This document shows positions 15,461 to 24,618 of a stretch of 64,000 nucleotides of DNA, piece by piece (the stretch's first letter is position 1; each line of letters opens with the position of its first letter). Made by a program: the position numbers and the translations under genes. The notes below the pieces were generated by a model. The model did no database searches. It was not told the origin of the DNA and saw only the letters and a program-made list of their open reading frames with translations. This DNA comes from RGIG1959 sp045604545 (GTDB taxonomy: Bacteria; Bacillota; Clostridia; Oscillospirales; Acutalibacteraceae), in the NCBI GenBank assembly GCA_045604545.1, contig JAZUOG010000047.1, positions 20,417-84,416 on the forward strand. The letters run 5' to 3'.

Positions 15461-16996
15461 ATGCCAAAGCCCCGACTTATCACCCCAACGCTGAAATCAT
15501 CGAAGATCCTGCGTGTCGCTGCTTACTGTCGTGTGTCTTCTTCCTCGGCAGATCAGCTTAATTCCTACGTCCGACAGGTCGAGGTGTACACAAAACTCAT
15601 CAACAGTCGCCCCGATTGGGAACTCGTTGAAGTGTTCGCCGACGAGGGCATCAGCGGCACCTCCGCTGAAAAACGCCCGGAATTCATGCGGATGATCACC
15701 ATGTGTGAAAAAGGTCAGATCGATCTCATCATCACAAAGTCCATGTCGCGATTCTGTCGCAACCAAAAGGAATCAACCGAGTATGTCCGCAAACTGAAAC
15801 TGCTCGGTGTCGGCGTACAGTTCGAAAAAGAAGGGATCAACACCCTCTTAATGAACGACGAGATGCTGATGAACATCTTCGCCGCCATCGCTCAGGAAGA
15901 ATCCCAAGCGATATCACAACACCTGCGTACCTCCATCGTCAAACGCATGGAACTCGGCGAGTATGTCGAATGTATGCCGTCTTACGGCTTCCGCATTATA
16001 GACCGCAACCTGTGTATCTTCGAACCCGAAGCAGAGGTCGTGCGAGAGATCTTCGCCATGTACCTCGACGGCATGTCGATCCATAAAATCGCCGATGAAT
16101 TGAACGCTAACGAAGTACCGACCAAGTTCGGCGGGATCTGGTATGCCGCCACCGTATCGTATATACTGACCAACGAACGGTATGTCGGCGACAGCCTCTT
16201 CCAAAAGACCTACACCGAGCCGACCGTCCCCTTCAAACGCCATGTCAATCGAGGAGAAGCGGATCAGTTCTATGCCACCGATACCCATCCGTATATCGTA
16301 GATCGTGACACCTTCGACAAGGTGCAATCGCTCTTTCAAAAACGAAAGGATCGTTTCAACAAAATAGAGCGTCAACAGACGTATCCCTTAACGAGTCGCA
16401 TTCGCTGTGCTGAATGCGGCTCGTTTTATCGTCGTAAGGTACGATCGGGATGTATCAAGTGGGTGTGTACACGCCACGAAAAAGATGCAAGCTCGTGCCA
16501 CTCCTATTACTATGACGAAGAACGCATCTACGACGGGTTCATCCACGTGATCAACAAACTCCGGTTCGGTCAGGAACGCATCCTCGACCAAGTTGCCGCC
16601 ATGCTGAACGAAGCCCTCACCGATGTCAAACACAACAGTAAAAACGCAATGGAAATCAGCGAAAAGATCGCCGAAGTCAACGGCAAGATCCTCATGCTCG
16701 ATCAGCTCCATACCAAAGGCATCCTCAACGCGGACATTCATCGCATACAGGTCAGCGAACTGCAACGCGAATTACGCGATCTGCGGCAACAGCGACAAGC
16801 GGAATTCACCTCGCCGTTATCCGATATGGCAGATGCAGTCAAAAAGCTTCGCCACGTCCTCGGCGAGATCGAAGAACCACTCGAAGAATTTGATGATCAC
16901 CTGTTCGAGGATACCGTCACGGATATACTCATCGACCACGATGACCAAATGACGATCACACTCCTCGGTGGGTTGAAATTTACAGAACGGATTTAA
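15461..16996 (+). CDS. Large serine recombinase 1
   Basis: A 511-residue site-specific recombinase. The resolvase catalytic domain (residues 18-155) holds the nucleophile Ser26 in AAYCRVS and the conserved DEGISGT and ITKSMSRFCRN blocks. The recombinase domain (about 160-270) follows, then a zinc ribbon with CAECG near residue 315 and CTRH/CHSYYY, and a coiled coil at about 370-470. The start is the ATG at 15461, after AAAGGAGAG; an ATG further upstream overlaps that site. It is the first of three recombinase genes in a row and should be able to cut DNA. Confidence 0.95.
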   Translation: MPKPRLITPTLKSSKILRVAAYCRVSSSSADQLNSYVRQVEVYTKLINSRPDWELVEVFADEGISGTSAEKRPEFMRMITMCEKGQIDLIITKSMSRFCRNQKESTEYVRKLKLLGVGVQFEKEGINTLLMNDEMLMNIFAAIAQEESQAISQHLRTSIVKRMELGEYVECMPSYGFRIIDRNLCIFEPEAEVVREIFAMYLDGMSIHKIADELNANEVPTKFGGIWYAATVSYILTNERYVGDSLFQKTYTEPTVPFKRHVNRGEADQFYATDTHPYIVDRDTFDKVQSLFQKRKDRFNKIERQQTYPLTSRIRCAECGSFYRRKVRSGCIKWVCTRHEKDASSCHSYYYDEERIYDGFIHVINKLRFGQERILDQVAAMLNEALTDVKHNSKNAMEISEKIAEVNGKILMLDQLHTKGILNADIHRIQVSELQRELRDLRQQRQAEFTSPLSDMADAVKKLRHVLGEIEEPLEEFDDHLFEDTVTDILIDHDDQMTITLLGGLKFTERI

Positions 16997-17006
16997 GGTG
17001 AAGGAC

Positions 17007-17879
17007 ATGAAAACGATACGCTATATCCCCTACGGATACACCGTCCGCGACGGCCGCACGATCGTCGAACACGACGAAGCCGATGTCATCCGCGAGATCT
17101 TCTCCATGTATATCACGGGATCATCGCTCAAGGACATCGCCGAATGGCTCACAGCACGACGAATACCGTATACCGAGAAGATCGACGAGTGGGATAAAGC
17201 GAGAGTATCACGGATCATCGAAAACATCCGCTACATCGGTGATGACGAATACGATCCGATCATCGACGAAACCATTTTTCAGAATGCGATCAATGCCAAA
17301 CGCGCCCGGCAACAGAAAACGCCGGCGTGTGAAAGCGAGGGAATCCGCCTCCTCCGCAACCGCGTGAAATGCGAGAAATGCGGACAACCGATGGTCAGGC
17401 GAATCAGTTCCCGATTCCATGTCAAGGAAAGTTGGGTATGCATCAACGAGGACTGCAAATGCCGCATCCGCATCAGCGACAGCGACCTGCTCCAAAAGAT
17501 CACCTTGCTGATGAATCGGCTGATCGCCAACAGCGAACTTCTGATCCCGAAACCCAAAATACGCACAGAGGACTCCCCGATGGTCAGACAGATAAAAGAG
17601 GATATCCGCACAGAACTGCAAAGCGACTACCCAAGCGATGACCTGCTGATCAGCAAGATCCGCGAGTGTGCTTCGCAGCTATACAAGGAAAGCCAAGCCA
17701 AGAGCATGATCGCCGTACAGCTCGCACGAAAGCGGGTGATGCTGATGAAACCGCAGGAAAACTTCAACGGCGATTACTTCACCGACATTGTTGCCTTCAT
17801 CACGCTCGGTGCCAACGGCAAAGTGAGTCTGCACACCAATGTAGACAGCATCATAACGGAAGGAGGTGAACAAGAATGA
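17007..17879 (+). CDS. Recombinase-family protein lacking the catalytic domain
   Basis: A 290-residue protein that begins directly in the recombinase domain (MKTIRYIPYGYTVRDG). It has the zinc ribbon CEKCGQPM around residue 122 with CINEDCKC, and a helical tail. The N-terminal resolvase domain with the catalytic serine is absent, and there is no upstream remnant, because the previous recombinase stops only ten bases before this start. It should bind DNA or partners but not cleave. Its stop overlaps the next ATG by four bases. A GTG at 16998 is an alternative start. This looks like a dedicated accessory subunit rather than decay. Confidence 0.9.
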   Translation: MKTIRYIPYGYTVRDGRTIVEHDEADVIREIFSMYITGSSLKDIAEWLTARRIPYTEKIDEWDKARVSRIIENIRYIGDDEYDPIIDETIFQNAINAKRARQQKTPACESEGIRLLRNRVKCEKCGQPMVRRISSRFHVKESWVCINEDCKCRIRISDSDLLQKITLLMNRLIANSELLIPKPKIRTEDSPMVRQIKEDIRTELQSDYPSDDLLISKIRECASQLYKESQAKSMIAVQLARKRVMLMKPQENFNGDYFTDIVAFITLGANGKVSLHTNVDSIITEGGEQE

Positions 17880-19504
17880 GTGTCACACGCATCCCGAAAC
17901 GGGTAACGCTCATCGAACCCAAGAAATCGTTCATTGTGAACAAGGAACAGCATCACCAAAAGCGCGTCGCCGCATACTGCCGTGTATCCACAGACAGCGA
18001 AGAACAGCTTACCTCATACCAAAACCAAATGAGGGTATACACCGAAATGATCGCCGCGAACACCGAATGGGAATTCGCCGGTCTGTATGCCGACGAAGGT
18101 ATCACAGGTACCCTCGCCGAAAAGCGACCGCGATTCCAAGCGATGATCGATGATTGCTTAAACGGCAAGATCGACTACATCATCACCAAATCGGTCTCCC
18201 GATTCGCCCGAAACGTGGTCGAATGCATCGAGTATGTGCGTATCCTCAAAGCAAGAGGGATCGGCATCCTGTTCGAAGAACAGAGCATCGACACGCTCAA
18301 AGCAGACAGCGAAATGTACCTTATCATCTATGCCGCCTTCGCTCAATCCGAATCCGAGAGCATGAGCAAAAACATCACATGGGCATTCCGCAAGAACTTC
18401 GAGGAAGGTAAAGTGTACATGATGTACAAGAAAACACTCGGTTACCGCAAAGGGGCAAACGGTGAACCCGAAATCGTCCCCGAAGAAGCGGTGTATGTCG
18501 ACAGGATCTACAGTATGTACCTTGCAGGTGCTACGCTCGAACAAATATCCGAAACGATCAGAGCCGAGTCTCCAACCTTCCCAAACAAAACCCTGTCATT
18601 CAGTAAAACGATGATCCTCCGCGTTCTCCAAAACGAAAAATACTGCGGTGATTGCATTCTCCAAAAAACAGTCACACTCGATCCCATCCTCAAAAAGCGG
18701 AAAGCCAATGACGGAGAAGCACCGATGTGGTATGTCGAGGGCAGTCATCCCGCCATCATCTCACGCGAAACCTTCAACAGAGTCCAAGAGGAAATGGCAC
18801 GGCGAAAAACGATCACGCCTAAGTCAAAAAAGAACACCTTCACATCTACAGGAAAGTATTCCAAATACGCCTTGACCGATGTCCTTATCTGCGGGGAATG
18901 CGGTACGCGCTACCGTCGATGTACATGGACAGGTCACGGCAAGCGACGGATCGTATGGCGGTGTGTCAACCGCCTCGACTACGGTAAAAAATACTGTAAA
19001 GATTCGTTGACGGTCGATGAGCACCTCATCCAACAAGCCATCGTCCGCGCCCTCAACCAATTCAACAAACAGGACGAAGCAATGTACCTTGCACTGATGC
19101 GATCCACTATCGCCGATGCGATCGGTCTGACGAGCAGTAACGATGATATCAGCTTACTCGAACGACGGATCGATGCTCTGAATAAGCGTATCCTCGAAAC
19201 GGTATCCGCAAGCGTTCAAAGCGGCGGGGATATCACCAATGCCGAGGATGAAATCAAAGAACTGTCCGAGCAAATCGGGCAGCTCAAGAGCCGCATCCGT
19301 GCCATCCAAGAAAGCACGATCGACGATGAAACCTTGCAAGCAAGAACCCAAAAAATCCAAGCCACCATCGATGAACGGTTCGGACACAGCGATGAATATG
19401 ATGATTCTATCGTCAGGCAGATGGTCGAATGTGTCAAAGTATATGCCGATGGACGAATTACCGTGATATTTGGGGGTGGCGTAGAGATCGAAGAACATGT
19501 ATAA
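17876..19504 (+). CDS. Large serine recombinase 3
   Basis: A 542-residue recombinase. The nucleophile is Ser38 in RVAAYCRVS; DEGITGT and ITKSVSRFARN complete the catalytic domain (about residues 30-170). A recombinase domain follows at about 175-300. A zinc ribbon has CGECGTRYRRC near residue 340 and a further Cys pair around CVNRLDYGKKYC. A coiled coil lies at about 415-500. It overlaps the accessory gene by four bases, so all three are made together. An active serine recombinase pair plus an inactive partner is reminiscent of ccr-type systems, though the gene order differs. Confidence 0.95.
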   Translation: MSVTRIPKRVTLIEPKKSFIVNKEQHHQKRVAAYCRVSTDSEEQLTSYQNQMRVYTEMIAANTEWEFAGLYADEGITGTLAEKRPRFQAMIDDCLNGKIDYIITKSVSRFARNVVECIEYVRILKARGIGILFEEQSIDTLKADSEMYLIIYAAFAQSESESMSKNITWAFRKNFEEGKVYMMYKKTLGYRKGANGEPEIVPEEAVYVDRIYSMYLAGATLEQISETIRAESPTFPNKTLSFSKTMILRVLQNEKYCGDCILQKTVTLDPILKKRKANDGEAPMWYVEGSHPAIISRETFNRVQEEMARRKTITPKSKKNTFTSTGKYSKYALTDVLICGECGTRYRRCTWTGHGKRRIVWRCVNRLDYGKKYCKDSLTVDEHLIQQAIVRALNQFNKQDEAMYLALMRSTIADAIGLTSSNDDISLLERRIDALNKRILETVSASVQSGGDITNAEDEIKELSEQIGQLKSRIRAIQESTIDDETLQARTQKIQATIDERFGHSDEYDDSIVRQMVECVKVYADGRITVIFGGGVEIEEHV

Positions 19505-19539
19505 TAGAGTCAATGAAACAAACCAAAAGGAGAAGAACT

Positions 19540-20355
19540 ATGCGTAAAGTAGCAATGTGTATGGCTGTGGTTATGATGCTTATGATGATCACAGGGTGTA
19601 CGCCGAACACCTCCACAGAGGATACGGCGATCACCACGACCACAACGGTCGCATCGATCACCACGACCGCATCCACCACAGCCACCGAGGATGTATCCTC
19701 CACGGAAACAGGATCGGCATCGACCACCGAAAACGGTGTGACAACCTCGACCGACAAATCAAACGCAGGGTCTACGGTCACGACCACAAAGTCGAAAGCC
19801 ACCACCGTGAAAACCACAAGCCCGTCAACAAAAGTGACGACCAAAAAGTCGACGACACAAGCGACCACACGGTTGACAACGAAGGCCACTACCGTCAAGC
19901 CTACCACAAAGGCGACAACCAAACAAACGACGGCGGCGACCACAAGAAAGCCAACCACGGTTACGACAAAAGCGCCGACAACGGCAAAAACTACCGTGAA
20001 AACAACCGTCACCACCACACGGGCGACCACAACCACCAAGAAACCCACGACCACCACAACGGCAGCTCCGCAAACAATGACGCTCGCCGAAGCCGAAGCA
20101 TATGCCAATGCATACCTTGAAAGTCTCGGTATGGAGATCGATTATACGGCAACACCGAGTAACGCGGGATATATGCCGCCAATGACTTGGGATGTCGGCG
20201 ATACATACGAAGAAAAACAATATTTCATCCGTATGCATATCGATATCACGATCGAACACCGAGGTCTGTTGCCCGGACATCCGATGCGGGCAGTCGCTGA
20301 GTACCGACCGAATGAGTGGGATAACACCTACGGGTGGTTGTACATCCTCCACTAA
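19540..20355 (+). CDS. Lipoprotein with long Thr-rich linker
   Basis: A 271-residue secreted lipoprotein. The signal peptide MRKVAMCMAVVMMLMMITGC ends in a lipobox with the Cys at residue 20. Residues 25-185 are almost only Thr, Lys, Ser and Ala with TTKATTVKPTTKATT-like repeats, a linker probably spanning the wall. The C-terminal 85 residues form a compact domain (TLAEAEAYANAYLESLG). I do not recognise it. It starts 35 bp after the recombinase operon behind AAAAGGAGAAG and is followed by a terminator. With the next gene it makes the surface module of the element. Confidence 0.85.
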   Translation: MRKVAMCMAVVMMLMMITGCTPNTSTEDTAITTTTTVASITTTASTTATEDVSSTETGSASTTENGVTTSTDKSNAGSTVTTTKSKATTVKTTSPSTKVTTKKSTTQATTRLTTKATTVKPTTKATTKQTTAATTRKPTTVTTKAPTTAKTTVKTTVTTTRATTTTKKPTTTTTAAPQTMTLAEAEAYANAYLESLGMEIDYTATPSNAGYMPPMTWDVGDTYEEKQYFIRMHIDITIEHRGLLPGHPMRAVAEYRPNEWDNTYGWLYILH

Positions 20356-20378
20356 CCGACAACAGCATAACCCCTCCC

Positions 20379-20425
20379 AAGAGAGTCAAGCAGCTCGAAA
20401 CGCTGTTTGACTCTCTTTCTTGTTT
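20379..20425 (+). terminator. Intrinsic terminator after the lipoprotein gene
   Basis: AAGAGAGTCAAGCAGC pairs with GCTGTTTGACTCTCTT around a short loop, then TTCTTG. Confidence 0.8.
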
Positions 20426-20477
20426 CACTGACTCTTTTATAAATAAAAACCATATGCGAACGAAAGGAATGATGCAC

Positions 20478-23400
20478 ATGAAGAAAAGTATGAAAGCACT
20501 CATTAGTATTGTGCTGATTCTTGCACTTCTGATGAGTTACGCCCCGTCAATCGTATTGGCGGCACCACAATCTCCTTCCTGCGAGCGAACAGGCATTTAT
20601 GCCCTCAAGGATGTGACCCTTGTTCCGCCTTTCAAGAGTGACGGTACGGCGAACACGAAAGCGGTTGTCGTCAAGGCAAAAGATGCGCGCATCATGCATT
20701 TCACGGTGGACAACGGTACCAAACTGTGTTATTGCATCGAACCCGGCGCAGGTCTCACAGTCGATTCCACGATTGATTCCGCGAAAGCGAATAAGTATTG
20801 GACGGCTTTGAAAAACTCGCCCGATGCAAAACATCAAAAGATCGTACAAGGCATTTATCGTTGTGTTGCTCTGGCCGATCACATGAACCCGACCAAAGAT
20901 GCCGATGTCCATGCGATCGCACAAATCGTGCTGTGGGAGATCATCTGCGGTATCCGCGATCCGCTGACCGGCGAAGCATTGAAAACGACACTTCAAGACA
21001 GCTTTGCCAACCTTGCCACGACCGATCAGCAAACATATTATCACGATCGCTATGTAAACTTTGTCAATGCATATAAACAGTTTGATGATATTCCGAGCTG
21101 TATGTATTCGACTCCTGCGGCGGCAAAAGCAAAACCGATCACACTTCAATGGAACGCGACAAACAAGCGATATCAAGCGACTGTCACGGACTCCAAAGGT
21201 CTGCTTTCAAAGATGAACACATCGGGTATTTTTCCGAGTCATGTGAATGTGTCCAAGAGCGGCAACAACCTCACCATCTGGACCACGCAACCGATTACAA
21301 CGGTAACCGCCAGTTCCCGTATCAACAAGGATCACGGCTTCAGCACATCGACTTCTCCGTCGATGCTGATTTACGGCGGTACTCTTGAAACGGGTGATAC
21401 GGCTCAAGCGGTGGTCAGTTCGTCCATCCCCGATCCTATGTCAGCGTATGTGGCTATCAAGACGGGTTCGGCCCCAACCACCGAGATCACCGTGAACAAG
21501 ACGTGGGTGGACGATAATAACCGTGACGGTGTTCGTCCTTCCAAGATCACGGTCAATCTTCTTGCTGACGGCAACCTGTATAAATCAAAAGATATCACGG
21601 CAGCGGACGGTTGGAAGTACACCTTCACAGGTCTGCCCGAATACAACAACAGCGGCGCCAAGATCAAGTACACGATTTCCGAAAATCCTGTCCCCAAATA
21701 TACGACCAGCTACAATGGCTTCACCATCATCAACACCCACCAAACGAGTATCGTTAAAACTTTTACGACAAAAACGTGGGATGATAACGGGGATCAGGAC
21801 GGTCTTCGTCCCGACAGCATTACGATCCGCCTGTATGCGGACGGCAAGGAGATCGACAGCAAAGTCGTGACCGAAGCCGATGGTTGGAAATACGAATTTG
21901 CTGACCTGCCGAAATACCGTGACGGCGGCGTAGAGATCAAGTATGAGATCAAGGAAGATCCCATTCCCGGCTACGACACTTCGTATAACGGCTTCGATGT
22001 GATCAACACGCACATTCCCGAAAAGACACAGGTCAGCGGTCAAAAGACATGGGTGGATAATGATAATCAGGACGGCTACCGTCCCGACAGCATTACCGTC
22101 CGTCTCTTCGCCGACGGTGTGGAGATTGACAGCAAGGTTGTGACCGCAAAAGACGATTGGCGTTATGCTTTCACAAATCTGGACAAGTACCGTGACCACG
22201 GTACCAAGATTGTCTATTCGATCTCCGAAGATCCCGTCCCCGAATACGCCACCACGTATGACGGCTTTAACATCACGAACACCCATATCACCGAGAAAAC
22301 CGAAATCAGCGGACAGAAAACATGGGATGACTGCGATGATCAGGACGGCATCCGTCCGACGAGCATTACCGTTCGTTTGTACCGCAACGGTGAGGAATAC
22401 GATGCCCAAACCGTACACGCTCGTTATGGTTGGCAGTACCATTGGGACAACCTTGACAAATACGAACAAGGCGGTCTGCTGGTAGAGTGGACAGTCAAGG
22501 AAGATCCCGTCGACGGTTACACGCCGACTTATGATGGCTTTAATATCACGAATCATTACACTCCCCAAACCGTAGAGGTAAGCGGTGAGAAGCGTTGGGA
22601 TGACAACGGCAACCAAGACGGTGTCCGTCCCGAAGAGATCACCGTCCGCCTTCTGCGCGACGGCGAGGAATATGCGGTATGCTCTGTCTCCGCTGAACAG
22701 GAATGGAAATACAAATTCGAGAACCTGCCGAAGTTCCGCGACGGCGGCGAAGAAATTGTCTGGACCGTTGTCGAGGACGAAGTCCCGCACTATGTCACCT
22801 CGTATGAGGGATACACCATCGTGAACACGCTGATCCCCGAAAAGACCGAGATCGGCGGCACCAAGACATGGAACGACAACAATAATCAGGACGGCGTTCG
22901 TCCCGAAAAGATCATCGTTCGACTCTTCCGTGACGGTGAAGAATTCATGAGCCAAGAAATCACGGATGTCGACGGTGTGTGGTCGTACCTGTTCACCGAT
23001 CTTGACGTTTACCGCGACGGTGGCATCAAGATCGAATGGACGGTCACCGAAGATGCAGTCGAGGGCTACACTACGACCTATGATGGTTATAACATCATCA
23101 ACACTCACGAAACCGCCAAGACCGATGTCGAAGGTGTGAAAACGTGGGTTGACGATGATGACCGTGACGGTCTGCGTCCCGACAGTATCACCGTCCGTCT
23201 CTATCGTGACGGCGAGGAATTCGATTCCAAGACTGTGACTGAAGCAGACGAATGGAAATACTCGTGGACAGGTCTCGATAAATTCCGCGACGGCGGTGTC
23301 GAGATCGTGTGGACAATCGATGAGGACGCTGTCGAGGGGTACACCAAAACGATCGACGGCTATAATCTGACGAACACGCATGAGATCGAAAAGATCACCA

Positions 23401-23819
23401 TCAGCGGTCGTAAGATCTGGAACGACGGCTCTAACGCCGCCGAGCTTCGTCCCGAAGCGGTTATGCTTACGCTTTGTGCGGACGGTGTGGAAATCGAAAC
23501 CGCCGAAGTGAAGATGACTGATACACAGTCCCCCGATGTGTGGAGCTATGAGTTTGTCGACCTTCCCGTTTACAAGGCGGGTAAGAAGGTCGCCTATACC
23601 GTGATGGAGAAACCTGTTTCACACTACACGGCAACTGTCAACGGCTTTGATATCACCAACACGGTTGTCCCGCCTGTGGACTCCCCCAAGACCGGTGATA
23701 CTGCCCGTGAATCTCTCCCGAAAGTGATGGCGGTGCTTGCCATTGTCGGCGTCGCCTCCGGTGCCTCGTGCATCGGGCTGATCGTCTCTCGCAGAAGAAA
23801 GCGTAAAGAGGATCAATAA
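20478..23819 (+). CDS. Thioester-domain adhesin with Cna-B repeats and SPKTG anchor
   Basis: A 1113-residue surface protein with a signal peptide at residues 1-30 (MKKSMKALISIVLILALLM). Residues 45-211 match a thioester domain: Cys86 in CYCIEPG and Gln149 in AIAQIVLWE are placed to form the internal Cys-Gln bond used for covalent attachment to host molecules. Eight Cna-B-type repeats of about 85 residues follow (336-1065), each with a KTWxDNxxQDGxRPxSI-like start. The C terminus has DSPKTGD at 1068, a hydrophobic helix and RRRKRKEDQ, a sortase signal with Ser in place of Leu. I start at the ATG at 20478 behind AAAGGA; ATGs at 20469 and 20472 are too close. Confidence 0.9.
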   Translation: MKKSMKALISIVLILALLMSYAPSIVLAAPQSPSCERTGIYALKDVTLVPPFKSDGTANTKAVVVKAKDARIMHFTVDNGTKLCYCIEPGAGLTVDSTIDSAKANKYWTALKNSPDAKHQKIVQGIYRCVALADHMNPTKDADVHAIAQIVLWEIICGIRDPLTGEALKTTLQDSFANLATTDQQTYYHDRYVNFVNAYKQFDDIPSCMYSTPAAAKAKPITLQWNATNKRYQATVTDSKGLLSKMNTSGIFPSHVNVSKSGNNLTIWTTQPITTVTASSRINKDHGFSTSTSPSMLIYGGTLETGDTAQAVVSSSIPDPMSAYVAIKTGSAPTTEITVNKTWVDDNNRDGVRPSKITVNLLADGNLYKSKDITAADGWKYTFTGLPEYNNSGAKIKYTISENPVPKYTTSYNGFTIINTHQTSIVKTFTTKTWDDNGDQDGLRPDSITIRLYADGKEIDSKVVTEADGWKYEFADLPKYRDGGVEIKYEIKEDPIPGYDTSYNGFDVINTHIPEKTQVSGQKTWVDNDNQDGYRPDSITVRLFADGVEIDSKVVTAKDDWRYAFTNLDKYRDHGTKIVYSISEDPVPEYATTYDGFNITNTHITEKTEISGQKTWDDCDDQDGIRPTSITVRLYRNGEEYDAQTVHARYGWQYHWDNLDKYEQGGLLVEWTVKEDPVDGYTPTYDGFNITNHYTPQTVEVSGEKRWDDNGNQDGVRPEEITVRLLRDGEEYAVCSVSAEQEWKYKFENLPKFRDGGEEIVWTVVEDEVPHYVTSYEGYTIVNTLIPEKTEIGGTKTWNDNNNQDGVRPEKIIVRLFRDGEEFMSQEITDVDGVWSYLFTDLDVYRDGGIKIEWTVTEDAVEGYTTTYDGYNIINTHETAKTDVEGVKTWVDDDDRDGLRPDSITVRLYRDGEEFDSKTVTEADEWKYSWTGLDKFRDGGVEIVWTIDEDAVEGYTKTIDGYNLTNTHEIEKITISGRKIWNDGSNAAELRPEAVMLTLCADGVEIETAEVKMTDTQSPDVWSYEFVDLPVYKAGKKVAYTVMEKPVSHYTATVNGFDITNTVVPPVDSPKTGDTARESLPKVMAVLAIVGVASGASCIGLIVSRRRKRKEDQ

Positions 23820-23829
23820 TATCTGACGC

Positions 23830-23865
23830 ACAGGCGCCGATCTCAAAAGAGAGGTCGGCGCCTGT
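23830..23865 (+). other. Hairpin after the adhesin gene
   Basis: ACAGGCGCCGATCTC and GAGAGGTCGGCGCCTGT form a strong stem, but no T run follows, so termination is uncertain. The ribosome binding site of the next gene starts about ten bases later. Confidence 0.5.
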
Positions 23866-23892
23866 AGCATCTATCGAAGGAGATGAGCAACT

Positions 23893-24141
23893 ATGAGTGA
23901 TCCGAATAAAATCCACCACGCGTTACAAGCACGCGGGTACTGCGAAGCCATCAAGGATGGCATCAACGGTTTGTGCCGTATTCTTGACATCGGCGATGAC
24001 AGCTTCGGAGAAATGGATCGTCTGGAAAGTTACAAAGCCATATTCCGCAAAGCAGAAGAATGGCAACAGCAATACGATGCCTTCCTTCAGGAACAGGGCG
24101 AAACTCCTGTTGATTCGCCCGTATTTGAACAAACCATGTGA
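23893..24141 (+). CDS. Small hypothetical element protein
   Basis: An 82-residue acidic helical protein (MSDPNKIHHALQARGYCEAI) with a GAAGGAGATG site. It has no membrane segment or recognised motif. It begins a series of five closely spaced plus-strand genes (23893-26331) that look like the small accessory genes of clostridial integrative elements. Confidence 0.7.
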   Translation: MSDPNKIHHALQARGYCEAIKDGINGLCRILDIGDDSFGEMDRLESYKAIFRKAEEWQQQYDAFLQEQGETPVDSPVFEQTM

Positions 24142-24156
24142 AAGGGTGTGATACCG

Positions 24157-24618
24157 ATGAAATTCGGAAATGTGTATGTATCCGCGTGTTACGACGAAGG
24201 AATCGAGCGCGTGGACGCAAACGGCAAGCCCGAAATCTGCAAGGGCTATTACTGCCAAGTGTATAAGGATGCCGAGTTGCAAGATCAGATCGATGATTTC
24301 TGTCTTGCGGTCGGTCATGAGATCCCCGACGATCGATTCGAGTCGATTGCGAAGGGCATCCGCACCTATTTGGGGCTTGACGATCAGGATGAACATCGTG
24401 AGCGTGTGCGGCAGACCATCGACGGCATCACTGCCGAAGATCTGCTCGAGCAAGCGGTGTATGCTGTCAACGCCCCCAATTGTTGTTCGGAAAGTGACCG
24501 AGCCGAAGCAATGCTCGGTATGCTCGGTGCCAATGTGTTCGATGACGGTGTGTATCACGCCGAAGCCGATCACCCGACAATCGAGACGGGAGGTAATGCA
24601 CCATGCCAAACCATGTAA
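24157..24618 (+). CDS. Hypothetical element protein
   Basis: A 153-residue acidic protein starting MKFGNVYVSACYDEGIERVD, behind GAAAGGGTG. It contains an alpha/beta N-terminal part and a helical C-terminal part. No family recognised. Its last 16 bases overlap the start of the YubB/LPD28-like gene, so the two are probably translated together. Confidence 0.75.
   Translation: MKFGNVYVSACYDEGIERVDANGKPEICKGYYCQVYKDAELQDQIDDFCLAVGHEIPDDRFESIAKGIRTYLGLDDQDEHRERVRQTIDGITAEDLLEQAVYAVNAPNCCSESDRAEAMLGMLGANVFDDGVYHAEADHPTIETGGNAPCQTM

Noticed and set aside
21585..23381. A 598-codon antisense frame within the Cna-B adhesin gene
   Set aside because: Its repeats simply reflect the Cna-B repeats read backwards.
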